In this document: positions 11,684 through 16,943 of the stretch, piece by piece
Layout: every line of letters starts with the position of its first letter
How positions within the stretch are numbered: position 1 is the first letter of the stretch
NCBI GenBank assembly: GCA_964551525.1
Contig: CAZKCH010000011.1
Coordinates: forward strand, 1 to 16,943
DNA from: GWA2-46-15 sp964551525
Lineage (GTDB): Bacteria > Patescibacteriota > Minisyncoccia > Minisyncoccales > GWA2-46-15
Reading direction: 5' to 3'
Length of the DNA: 16,943 bases
Translations under genes and position numbers: made by a program
Notes under the pieces: model-generated
Database searches by the model: none
Told to the model about the DNA's origin: nothing
The model's input: the letters and a program-made list of their open reading frames with translations, nothing else

Positions 11684-12436
11684 ATGAAACTCTCGATCAT
11701 TATTCCGGCGTATAACGAGGAAAGGCGGCTGCCAAAGACACTGGCGGCAATTGACGCTTATATGCGCCAGCATCCTTCGGTTGGCTCAGGACAGGATCTT
11801 TCAGAATCTGATTACGAGATTATTGTTGTCAGCGACGGCTCTCAGGACGCCACTGCTGAAGTTGTGCTTAGCTTAGCTAAGCACAACGATAATTTACGAC
11901 TGATCGACAATAAGGAGAATCACGGCAAGGGCTGGGTGGTGAGGCAAGGATTATTGGAGGCAAAAGGGGATTACCGGCTTTTTATGGATGCGGACAATTC
12001 AACCACCATTGATCAGATAGAAAAAATGTGGCCGCTTTTTGAGAGCGGGCTTGAAGTCGTGATCGGTTCCAGAGATATTAAGGGAGCCATTATTTCGGCA
12101 CGTCAGTCCTGGTACCGTAGAGTTGTGGGCGATTTGGGCAATATCGTTATTCAAACAGTTGCCGGGCTATGGGGCATCAAAGATACCCAGTGCGGATTTA
12201 AGGCGTTCAGCGCCAAGGCCGCCAACAGGATTTTTTCTAAATGTTTAATTGATCGATGGGGTTTTGATATAGAGGCGCTGGCCCTGGCGAAGAAATTCGG
12301 CTATAAAATTCAAGAAATTCCGGTTGTTTGGAACAACGACGCCGAATCAAAAGTAAAATTTTCCGGTATGCTGAAAACGTTTATTGAGGTTTTTCAAATC
12401 CGCGGTAATTTAATTTCCGGAAAATATAATGAATAA
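11684..12436 (+). CDS. Family 2 glycosyltransferase, dolichyl-phosphate glucose synthase type
   Basis: A cytoplasmic GT-A enzyme of 250 aa that probably transfers a sugar from a nucleotide donor to a polyprenyl phosphate. Seen: the GT2 start LSIIIPAYNEERRLPKTL (3-20), SDGSQDAT (50-57), the metal-binding DAD at 102-104, GSRDIKGA (128-135), and KDTQCGFKAFSAKAA (166-180) with RWGFDIEALALAKKFGY (191-207). The last two match the Alg5-like subgroup closely. There are no membrane segments. Residues ~31-42 (PSVGSGQDLSES) come from a copy of the short repeat also present in map. The gene follows a terminator, so it probably starts a new transcript. It overlaps the next gene by 8 bases, which suggests joint sugar metabolism. 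No SD is present. Confidence 0.88.
   Translation: MKLSIIIPAYNEERRLPKTLAAIDAYMRQHPSVGSGQDLSESDYEIIVVSDGSQDATAEVVLSLAKHNDNLRLIDNKENHGKGWVVRQGLLEAKGDYRLFMDADNSTTIDQIEKMWPLFESGLEVVIGSRDIKGAIISARQSWYRRVVGDLGNIVIQTVAGLWGIKDTQCGFKAFSAKAANRIFSKCLIDRWGFDIEALALAKKFGYKIQEIPVVWNNDAESKVKFSGMLKTFIEVFQIRGNLISGKYNE
11773..11791 (+). repeat. Short dispersed repeat, copy 2 (in-frame in glycosyltransferase)
   Basis: TCCTTCGGTTGGCTCAGGA shares 16 of 19 bases with the copy in map (10114-10132) and 16 of 19 with the inverse copy at 13935-13953. It encodes PSVGSG between the first helix and the strand leading to SDGS, a place where the family varies in length. Confidence 0.75.
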
Positions 12437-13475
12437 AAAACTACAGACAAAATTTCCTTCGGAGTTAAGATTTGATTTGGCGTCGCGGGATTGGGTGGTG
12501 ATTGCTACGGGCCGGGCCAAGCGGCCGGAAATGTTCAAGGAAGAAAAAAGAACAGAAGCGAAAATATCTAAAAAGGATTGTCCTTTTTGCCAGATTAGCA
12601 CTCAAGAAAGGCCAGTCGCCGCTTATTACAAAGGCAGGGGAATTGGTGTTCCGGAAAAATGGCCTTCAGTAAAGCCGTATCAATGGACAACCATCATTAT
12701 TCCCAACAAATATCCGGCGTTTCTTCCTCATCCTCATTTAGACGAAGTAGTGGAGGGAGAGTTTTACAAACGTTTGAACGCGGTGGGCTATCACGAACTG
12801 ATTATTACCGTTGATCACGAGAAGTCATTAGCGTTATTACCAGAAAGCCACATCAAAGAAGTGATCGACGCTTATCAGGAAAGATTTTCTGAATTGAAAA
12901 GGGATGATTTTGTCAGCTATGTTTCTATTTTCCATAATCACGGCAAAGAAGCGGGCGCTTCTCAGCCGCATCCTCATTCTCAATTGATTACGACGCCCCT
13001 ATTGGATATTGACTTAATCCAGGCCTTGGCGAATTCGGAAAGGTACTTTAAAAAACACAAAAAATGTCTTTATTGTGAGATGACGGCTTGGGAGTTGAAA
13101 ACGAGAAAAAGAATTGTTTTTGAAAATGAGGAATTTGTTGTTCTTTGTCCGTTTGCTTCCAAGACCGCCTTCGAAATGATAATCTCTCCGAAAAAACATT
13201 CGGCACAGTTTGAGGAAGCAAAAGAATCGCAGAAAGAGCAGTTGGCCGAGGCCTTTAAAAAAGCGTTGGGCAAGCTTTACCGCGGCTTGGGCAATCCGGC
13301 TTATAATTTCTATTTGCATACCGCGCCTTGCGATGGCAAGGATTATAGCTATTATCACTGGCATTGGACCATTCTGCCGAAAACCAATATTTCCGCCGGT
13401 TTTGAAATGGGAACGAGAATTGAAATATCAACGATTGAGCCGGAAAAGGCGGCAGAGTATTTGAGAAAACAATGA
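12429..13475 (+). CDS. galT: Galactose-1-phosphate uridylyltransferase (GalT-like)
   Basis: GalT exchanges UMP between UDP-glucose and galactose-1-phosphate through a uridylyl-histidine. The 348-aa product is two tandem HIT-like halves. Seen: SELRFDLASRDWVVIATGRAKRP (11-33), zinc-type CPFC (51-54), NKYPAF (93-98), FHNHGKEAGASQPHPHSQL (168-186) with the active HPH at 181-183 (nucleophile expected at H183), a second Cys pair CLYC (213-216), and the C-terminal FYLHTAP and YYHWHWTILPK (308-318). Length fits the family. It overlaps the upstream glycosyltransferase by 8 bases and the next gene by 4 (ATGA). A related UDP-sugar or sugar-1-phosphate adenylyl- or uridylyltransferase is possible. No galK or galE is in view. 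Confidence 0.87.
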   Translation: MNKKLQTKFPSELRFDLASRDWVVIATGRAKRPEMFKEEKRTEAKISKKDCPFCQISTQERPVAAYYKGRGIGVPEKWPSVKPYQWTTIIIPNKYPAFLPHPHLDEVVEGEFYKRLNAVGYHELIITVDHEKSLALLPESHIKEVIDAYQERFSELKRDDFVSYVSIFHNHGKEAGASQPHPHSQLITTPLLDIDLIQALANSERYFKKHKKCLYCEMTAWELKTRKRIVFENEEFVVLCPFASKTAFEMIISPKKHSAQFEEAKESQKEQLAEAFKKALGKLYRGLGNPAYNFYLHTAPCDGKDYSYYHWHWTILPKTNISAGFEMGTRIEISTIEPEKAAEYLRKQ

Positions 13476-13963
13476 TCGCTGAATTAAAAACATTTTTAAT
13501 CGCCATGAGTCCGATTGTTGAACTTCGGGGTGCTATTCCCTTGGCAATCAAGGTCTATGGCTTGTCGGTTTGGCTCGCTTTTTCATTGTCAGTGGCAGGC
13601 AACTTGGTGCCGCTCTTGGGAATCGTTTTGTTGGGCCGGCCCATTGCTGATTGGTTGTCAAAACAATGTCCTTGTTTCCAGAAATTCTTTGATTGGTTAT
13701 TTAATAAAGTTGGGCATAAAGCCAATATCTTATTGGGCAAGATCGGTCGGGATTTAACCATTTTGATTTTAACCGCTATCCCCATTCCTTTTGTCGGCGG
13801 CTGGACCGGCGCCATTGCTGCCATGCTATTGGATGTACCGAGGAAAAGAGCGACAATTTTGATTATTCTGGGGGCAATAATCAGCGGGTTGATAGTCACT
13901 TTTGTATCTTGTCCCTCGATTTTTCTCGGGACAATCCTGAGTTTACCGAAGGATTGTATTTAG
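13472..13963 (+). CDS. COG2426-type membrane protein (small multidrug export family, Pfam Sm_multidrug_ex)
   Basis: An inner-membrane protein of 163 aa with about four spans. The N-terminal motif MSPIVELRGAIPLAIKVYGL (residues 12-31) with ELRGAIP is the family signature. Hydrophobic segments lie near 33-53, 94-117 and 125-145. The central loop is KQCPCFQKFFDWLFNKVGHKANILLGKIGRD. The family name is a label: transport of drugs is not established. It is coupled to galT by an ATGA overlap. The last ~18 residues (from about SCPSIFLG) and the stop codon are encoded by a 7-bp inverted repeat and two short repeats back to back, so the natural C-terminus may have been replaced. Confidence 0.82.
   Translation: MIAELKTFLIAMSPIVELRGAIPLAIKVYGLSVWLAFSLSVAGNLVPLLGIVLLGRPIADWLSKQCPCFQKFFDWLFNKVGHKANILLGKIGRDLTILILTAIPIPFVGGWTGAIAAMLLDVPRKRATILIILGAIISGLIVTFVSCPSIFLGTILSLPKDCI
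13909..13934 (+). repeat. Inverted repeat at the 3' end of the COG2426 gene
   Basis: TTGTCCC (13909-13915) and GGGACAA (13928-13934) form a perfect 7-bp stem with a 12-nt loop. No T-tract follows, so it is not a convincing terminator. It sits directly beside the dispersed repeat at 13935. Confidence 0.5.
13935..13953 (-). repeat. Short dispersed repeat, copy 3 (inverted)
   Basis: On the minus strand this reads TCCTTCGGTAAACTCAGGA, the same TCCTTCG-N5-CTCAGGA form as in map and the glycosyltransferase. On the plus strand it encodes LSLPKD near the end of the COG2426 protein. Confidence 0.7.
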
Positions 13964-13980
13964 TATCTAGTATTTTGTAT
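13958..13980 (-). repeat. 23-base repeat shared with mnmA
   Basis: On the minus strand this 23-mer matches 16604-16626 inside mnmA with one mismatch (core ATACAAAATAC-N-AGATACTAAAT). It contains the stop codon of the COG2426 gene (13961-13963). It partly overlaps the 14-bp perfect palindrome TTTTGTATACAAAA (13973-13986) just before tpiA. Confidence 0.7.
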
Positions 13981-13988
13981 ACAAAAAT

Positions 13989-14744
13989 ATGAAAAAAATT
14001 ATTGTTGCCAATTGGAAAATGAATCCAGCCTCGCTTGATGAGGCCAAGCGACTTGCGACTGCTTACAAAAAAGCCATGGCAGGAGCGAGGAATATTGAGT
14101 TGATTGTTTGTCCGCCATTTCCATACTTGGAAGTGATTAAGTCATTGAGTGGTCAAGTGATTAAGACGGGGGCGCAGGATTGTTTTTGGCAAGCCGAAGG
14201 TGGCGCTTATACCGGCGAAACCAGCCCGGCCATGCTTAAAAATATCGGCTGCGAATACGTGATTATCGGCCACTCGGAGAGAAGAAAGTATTTTGAAGAA
14301 AACGATGGGTTAGTGAATAAAAAAACAAAAGCGGCTTTGGCGGCCGGCTTAAAGCCGATTTTGTGCGTTGGCGATCAGAATCGTTCGGCGAGTGATGACA
14401 GAAATGAAATAAGGCAGCAATTAAAAATCGGCTTGGCGGGCGTGAAGAAAAACGAGGCAATGAAAGTCAGCGTTGTTTATGAGCCGATTTGGGCAGTGAG
14501 CAGCCAAGAAGGGATTGTGGTCAGTCCAGAAGAAGTGGGGAATGCCAAGGCCTTTATTAAAAATGTTTTAACCGAGATATTTGATAAGGCGACCAGCCAA
14601 AAAATAAAGATTCTTTACGGCGGTAGCGTCGATGAAAAAAATATCAATGATTTTATTGCTCATGCCGATATCGATGGTTTTTTGGTCGGCCAGGCGTCGT
14701 TGAAAGCAGAATCTTTCGTCAAGATTATTAGTGCTTGCGTTTAA
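13989..14744 (+). CDS. tpiA: Triosephosphate isomerase
   Basis: TIM interconverts dihydroxyacetone phosphate and glyceraldehyde-3-phosphate in glycolysis. The 251-aa product has NWKMN with catalytic K10, GAQDCFWQAEGGAYTGETSPAML (61-83), IGHSERR with catalytic H95 (93-99), catalytic E165 in VVYEPIWA (162-169), and the phosphate-site YGGSVDEKN (210-218). Loop 6, normally WAIGTGK, reads WAVSSQEGIVVSPEE and is about two residues longer, and CIGE is CVGDQ (126-130). These are unusual at the flexible lid but all catalytic residues remain. It starts at ATG 13989, without SD, after a repeat. Its stop overlaps the next start (TAATG). Confidence 0.96.
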   Translation: MKKIIVANWKMNPASLDEAKRLATAYKKAMAGARNIELIVCPPFPYLEVIKSLSGQVIKTGAQDCFWQAEGGAYTGETSPAMLKNIGCEYVIIGHSERRKYFEENDGLVNKKTKAALAAGLKPILCVGDQNRSASDDRNEIRQQLKIGLAGVKKNEAMKVSVVYEPIWAVSSQEGIVVSPEEVGNAKAFIKNVLTEIFDKATSQKIKILYGGSVDEKNINDFIAHADIDGFLVGQASLKAESFVKIISACV

Positions 14745-15637
14745 TGAAGCCGATTTTAGTAAAATCCGCAATAGTATTTTTTCTGACTTGTCTATTCTTT
14801 TTTCGGGCTTGTTTTTTTGTTTCCGGGCAGACACTAAATGCCGGTTTTGCCAGTAGTTTATGGTATTCTAAAGATCCTTTTTTTGTTGACGAGAAAATTA
14901 GGATTTATACCGCATTCCAAAATCATTCTGGTTTTGACCTGACGGGAAAGGTCAGTTTTTTTGATGGAGAAAACCTGATCGGAGAAACAAATTTTACTGC
15001 TATCAACAATAGTTTGGTAGAAAAATGGATTGACTGGCAAGCCAGCTTTGGTAATCATATTTTTAGTGTTAAGCTTTCCAATATTAAAAAATCAGAACCC
15101 GGAAAAGAGCCAGAAGCGGTTATCTTGGAAGGGCAGATTTCTTCACCTAGTCAGAAATTTGTTGATTATGATACAGACCACGACGGTTCGGGTGACGACC
15201 AAGATTATGACGACGATAATGATGGCCTTTCCGATGAGCGGGAAGCGCTATTTAAGACCGATCCCAAGGCATCTGATACCGACAAAGACGTCCTTGCCGA
15301 CGGTTATGAAGTTGATCAGGGCACAAATCCCTTGGTTCCAGAAAGGGGCTTGGTAGCAGAAAAAATCGTTTTACCCGAACAGGTTCAAAGAGCAACAATT
15401 GATGTGCTCAATTTTATAGAAAGACAAAGAGAGGGGGCTGTTGTTGAATTAGACCGCATTTTAACTGAGCAAAAGATTTTAGGGAAGACCTTGACGAAAA
15501 ATAATTTATTTATTGCCGGCATTTCCCTGCTGTTAACCGCAGTCAAGATTGACTGGTTATTCTGGCCGCTTTTGATTATCTTGGCCTTGTTTTGTTTTAA
15601 AACAATGAAATTTTTTCTAAGAAGAAGGCCCCGTTGA
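14744..15637 (+). CDS. Secreted membrane-anchored protein with thrombospondin type-3-like calcium-binding repeats
   Basis: I chose ATG 14744 (one base overlapping the tpiA stop) over TTG 14735, giving 297 aa. Residues 1-28 look like a signal peptide (hydrophobic from 8, with VSG before a probable cut near 28-29). Residues ~39-115 form a beta-rich region like a CARDB/Ig-type domain (DPFFVDEKIRIYTAFQNHSG, VSFFDGENLIGE). Residues 141-194 hold Asp-rich repeats (DTDHDGSGDD, DDDNDGLSDERE, DTDKDVLADGYE) of the TSP3/EF-like type that bind calcium. Then come a helical stalk (~204-250), one or two membrane spans (254-287) and an RRRPR end. It is probably exported and held in the membrane with the repeats outside. 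The substrate or partner is unknown. Confidence 0.8.
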   Translation: MKPILVKSAIVFFLTCLFFFRACFFVSGQTLNAGFASSLWYSKDPFFVDEKIRIYTAFQNHSGFDLTGKVSFFDGENLIGETNFTAINNSLVEKWIDWQASFGNHIFSVKLSNIKKSEPGKEPEAVILEGQISSPSQKFVDYDTDHDGSGDDQDYDDDNDGLSDEREALFKTDPKASDTDKDVLADGYEVDQGTNPLVPERGLVAEKIVLPEQVQRATIDVLNFIERQREGAVVELDRILTEQKILGKTLTKNNLFIAGISLLLTAVKIDWLFWPLLIILALFCFKTMKFFLRRRPR

Positions 15638-15671
15638 TTTTTTTATTTTTTTCTGATAATTTGGGATAATT

Positions 15672-16172
15672 ATGGAAAAAGATTTCTTTTATAATCCATC
15701 TCTTGGCCGGCTTTCCCTTGATGAAGTGATAAAGGAGATTTTGGCATACGTAAAAGAAAAGCCGGAAAAGTTTTACGATATTATTGTCGGTTGTGATTCT
15801 TCTTCTTCTGATACGCCGGAATTCCCTTTAGCAATCGTGATTTTAAGGGTCAGCGAGGGCGGCCGGTTCTTTTTGAAAAAGATAAATTTTGAGGGCCGAA
15901 AATTTATTGGGTGGAAAATGCGAATTCTGCAGGAGGTTTTGCTGTCGTGCGATTTGGCCCTGACTTTGAAAGACAGCTTGCAGAAAGAATTTGCCAATCT
16001 TGATTTTTCCGCTAACTGGCAATTTCGCTATATTCATGCTGATGTCGGGGAAGCCGGGGACACCAGGGAAATGATTAGGGAAGTAACGGGTATTATTAAG
16101 GGTAATGGCTTTGAGCCGAAGCTCAAGCCGGAATCATTCGCCGCGTCAAACGTGGCAGATAGGTATACATAA
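15672..16172 (+). CDS. YkuK-type RNase H-like protein (DUF458 family)
   Basis: The 166-aa product matches the YkuK/DUF458 family, which is predicted to have an RNase H-like fold. Landmarks are VGCDSSSS (39-46), a beta strand with PLAIVILRVSEGGRFFLKK (52-70), RILQEVLLS (84-92), HADVGEAGDTREMIREVTGIIKGNGFEPKLKPESFAASNVADRYT (122-166). D42, E88, D124 and D163 are likely acidic active-site positions by analogy with RNase H, which is inference. Nuclease activity in this family is not established to my knowledge. It starts at ATG 15672 after a T-rich spacer (15638-15671) that has no clear terminator stem. No SD is present. Confidence 0.82.
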   Translation: MEKDFFYNPSLGRLSLDEVIKEILAYVKEKPEKFYDIIVGCDSSSSDTPEFPLAIVILRVSEGGRFFLKKINFEGRKFIGWKMRILQEVLLSCDLALTLKDSLQKEFANLDFSANWQFRYIHADVGEAGDTREMIREVTGIIKGNGFEPKLKPESFAASNVADRYT

Positions 16173-16198
16173 AAATCTCAAATCGATCTCTAATTTTA

Positions 16199-16218
16199 AT
16201 TCGCGAATATTCGCGAAT
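16199..16218. repeat. 20-bp perfect palindrome, a doubled ATTCGCGAAT
   Basis: Two tandem copies of the self-complementary 10-mer ATTCGCGAAT make a 20-bp perfect palindrome in the 70-bp spacer between the YkuK-type gene and mnmA. It could be an operator, a repeat-family member or a cruciform-forming site. No T-tract follows. Confidence 0.6.
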
Positions 16219-16242
16219 GCGATTCGGGATTGATTAGCGATT

Positions 16243-16943
16243 ATGTTCAATGTTTTTGTAGCTTTATCCGGCGGCGTGGATTCCTCTGTGGCCGCCTTTT
16301 TACTGAAAAAAGCAGGAAATGACGTTTCCGGCGTTTTTATGCGTTTGGCAGATAGTTATCAAGCCGGAGAGAAAATGGCTCGCTTGGCCGCCAAAAAAAT
16401 AGGCATTCCTTTTCTTGTTTTTGATTTCCGCCAGGAGTTTAAAAAGAAAGTGATTGATTATTTTCTCAAACAGACAAAAGCGGGTTTGACGCCGAATCCT
16501 TGCGTGATTTGCAACGAAGAAATAAAATTTGGCTTATTCCTGGACAAGGCCCTGAAAATGGGCGCGGATTTCATCGCGACGGGCCATTATGTTCGTATCG
16601 AAAATACAAAATACAAGATACTAAATACTAAATACAAGTTATTGAAAGCCAAAGATACTCAAAAAGACCAGTCATATTTTCTTTGGCGGTTGGGACAAAA
16701 ACAATTGAGCCGGGTTTTATTTCCGTTAGGCGGATATACTAAGTCGGAGGTGCGGCTGATGGCCAAAAAAGCGGGCTTGCCCACAGCCGCGGCAAAAGAA
16801 AGTCAGGATTTATGCTTTTTAGTTAAAGGTAGCGCTGATTTTTTGCGCCATAATTTAAAAGCAAAAACAGGGGATATTATTGAGGCGAAAACAAAGAAAG
16901 TTATTGGCCGGCATTTTGGACTTGGGTTTTATACTATTGGCCA
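16243..16943 (+). CDS. mnmA: tRNA-specific 2-thiouridylase MnmA (3' partial)
   Basis: MnmA thiolates U34 of tRNAs for Lys, Glu and Gln. The frame is open from ATG 16243 to the window end (233 codons and two bases). Seen: the PP-loop SGGVDSS (9-15), the first catalytic Cys in NPCVICNEEIKFG (85-97; C90 expected), ATGHYVRI (112-119), KDQSYFL (141-147) and the second Cys in ESQDLCFL (186-193; C191). The segment after PP-loop strand 2 (VFMRLADSYQAGEKMARLA) is shorter than usual. Residues 121-132 (NTKYKILNTKYK) come from a repeat copy and appear to lengthen the loop before LLKAKDTQKDQSYF. No SD is present. Confidence 0.93.
   Translation, partial: MFNVFVALSGGVDSSVAAFLLKKAGNDVSGVFMRLADSYQAGEKMARLAAKKIGIPFLVFDFRQEFKKKVIDYFLKQTKAGLTPNPCVICNEEIKFGLFLDKALKMGADFIATGHYVRIENTKYKILNTKYKLLKAKDTQKDQSYFLWRLGQKQLSRVLFPLGGYTKSEVRLMAKKAGLPTAAAKESQDLCFLVKGSADFLRHNLKAKTGDIIEAKTKKVIGRHFGLGFYTIG
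16604..16640 (+). repeat. AATAC-type repeat inside mnmA
   Basis: The first 23 bases (16604-16626) equal the minus-strand repeat before tpiA (13958-13980) except one base. The unit then continues as a near-tandem (CTAAATACTAAATACAAG). It is in frame and encodes a NTKYK...NTKYK duplication. Confidence 0.7.

Noticed and set aside
12459..12477. TCCTTCGG at the start of galT as a fourth copy of the dispersed repeat
   Set aside because: Only the left arm matches; there is no CTCAGGA arm, and the residues (PSELRFD) are expected in GalT.
14735..14743. TTG 14735 as the start of the calcium-repeat protein
   Set aside because: The ATG at 14744 gives a cleaner signal peptide start and the common TAATG stop-start overlap.
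15638..15660. T-rich tract after the calcium-repeat gene as a terminator
   Set aside because: No stem of useful length precedes it. GATAAT at 15655-15660 could be a -10 box, but the only -35-like TTGATT is too close (15 bases).
1..16943. CRISPR arrays, tRNA genes, transposases or integrases
   Set aside because: I saw no regularly spaced repeats with unique spacers, no tRNA T-arm or anticodon patterns, and no transposase or integrase motifs. The short repeats present are not arrays.

Overview
This window looks like a piece of a Candidate Phyla Radiation (Patescibacteria) genome. It carries the S10-spc ribosomal protein cluster in the usual bacterial order, but rpmD (L30) is missing between rpsE and rplO, a hallmark of that group. 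Nearly all genes start without a Shine-Dalgarno (SD) sequence, spacing is tight, and TGA is read as a stop. I cannot name the phylum-level lineage. Every supported gene is on the + strand.

Region 1 (1-8990) is ribosomal: the 3' end of rplD, then rplW, rplB, rpsS, rplV, rpsC, rplP, rpmC, rpsQ, rplN, rplX, rplE, rpsN (zinc type), rpsH, rplF, rplR, rpsE, rplO and secY. Several proteins carry charged extensions (L23 N-terminus; S19 and L22 C-termini). Region 2 (8991-10618) is a repeat-bearing spacer, a divergent adenylate kinase and methionine aminopeptidase. The usual continuation (infA, rpmJ, rpsM, rpsK, rpsD, rpoA, rplQ) is absent.

Region 3 (about 10600-11625) is the most unusual part. It has two compact transcription units with near-consensus promoters and terminators. 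Unit 1 (about 10640-10989) is a chain of stable inverted repeats ending in a hairpin plus T-tract. It may be a structured RNA, or encode two very small proteins (47 and 65 aa), or both. Unit 2 (about 11015-11624) has a three-hairpin leader and two small genes (85 aa with one membrane segment; 71 aa soluble), each with a perfect AAGGAGG SD, unlike the SD-less core genes. I recognise no family for any of these four ORFs.

Region 4 (11625-16943) is housekeeping and surface metabolism: a family-2 glycosyltransferase of the dolichyl-phosphate-glucose-synthase type, overlapping a GalT-like uridylyltransferase, overlapping a COG2426-type membrane protein; then triosephosphate isomerase, translationally coupled to a secreted, membrane-anchored protein with calcium-binding repeats; a YkuK-type RNase H-like protein; and the 5' part of mnmA, cut by the window edge.

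A second theme is short dispersed repeats. At least three families recur between genes and inside coding frames. They add residues to Map, the glycosyltransferase and MnmA, and form the C-termini of L29, S5 and the COG2426 protein.
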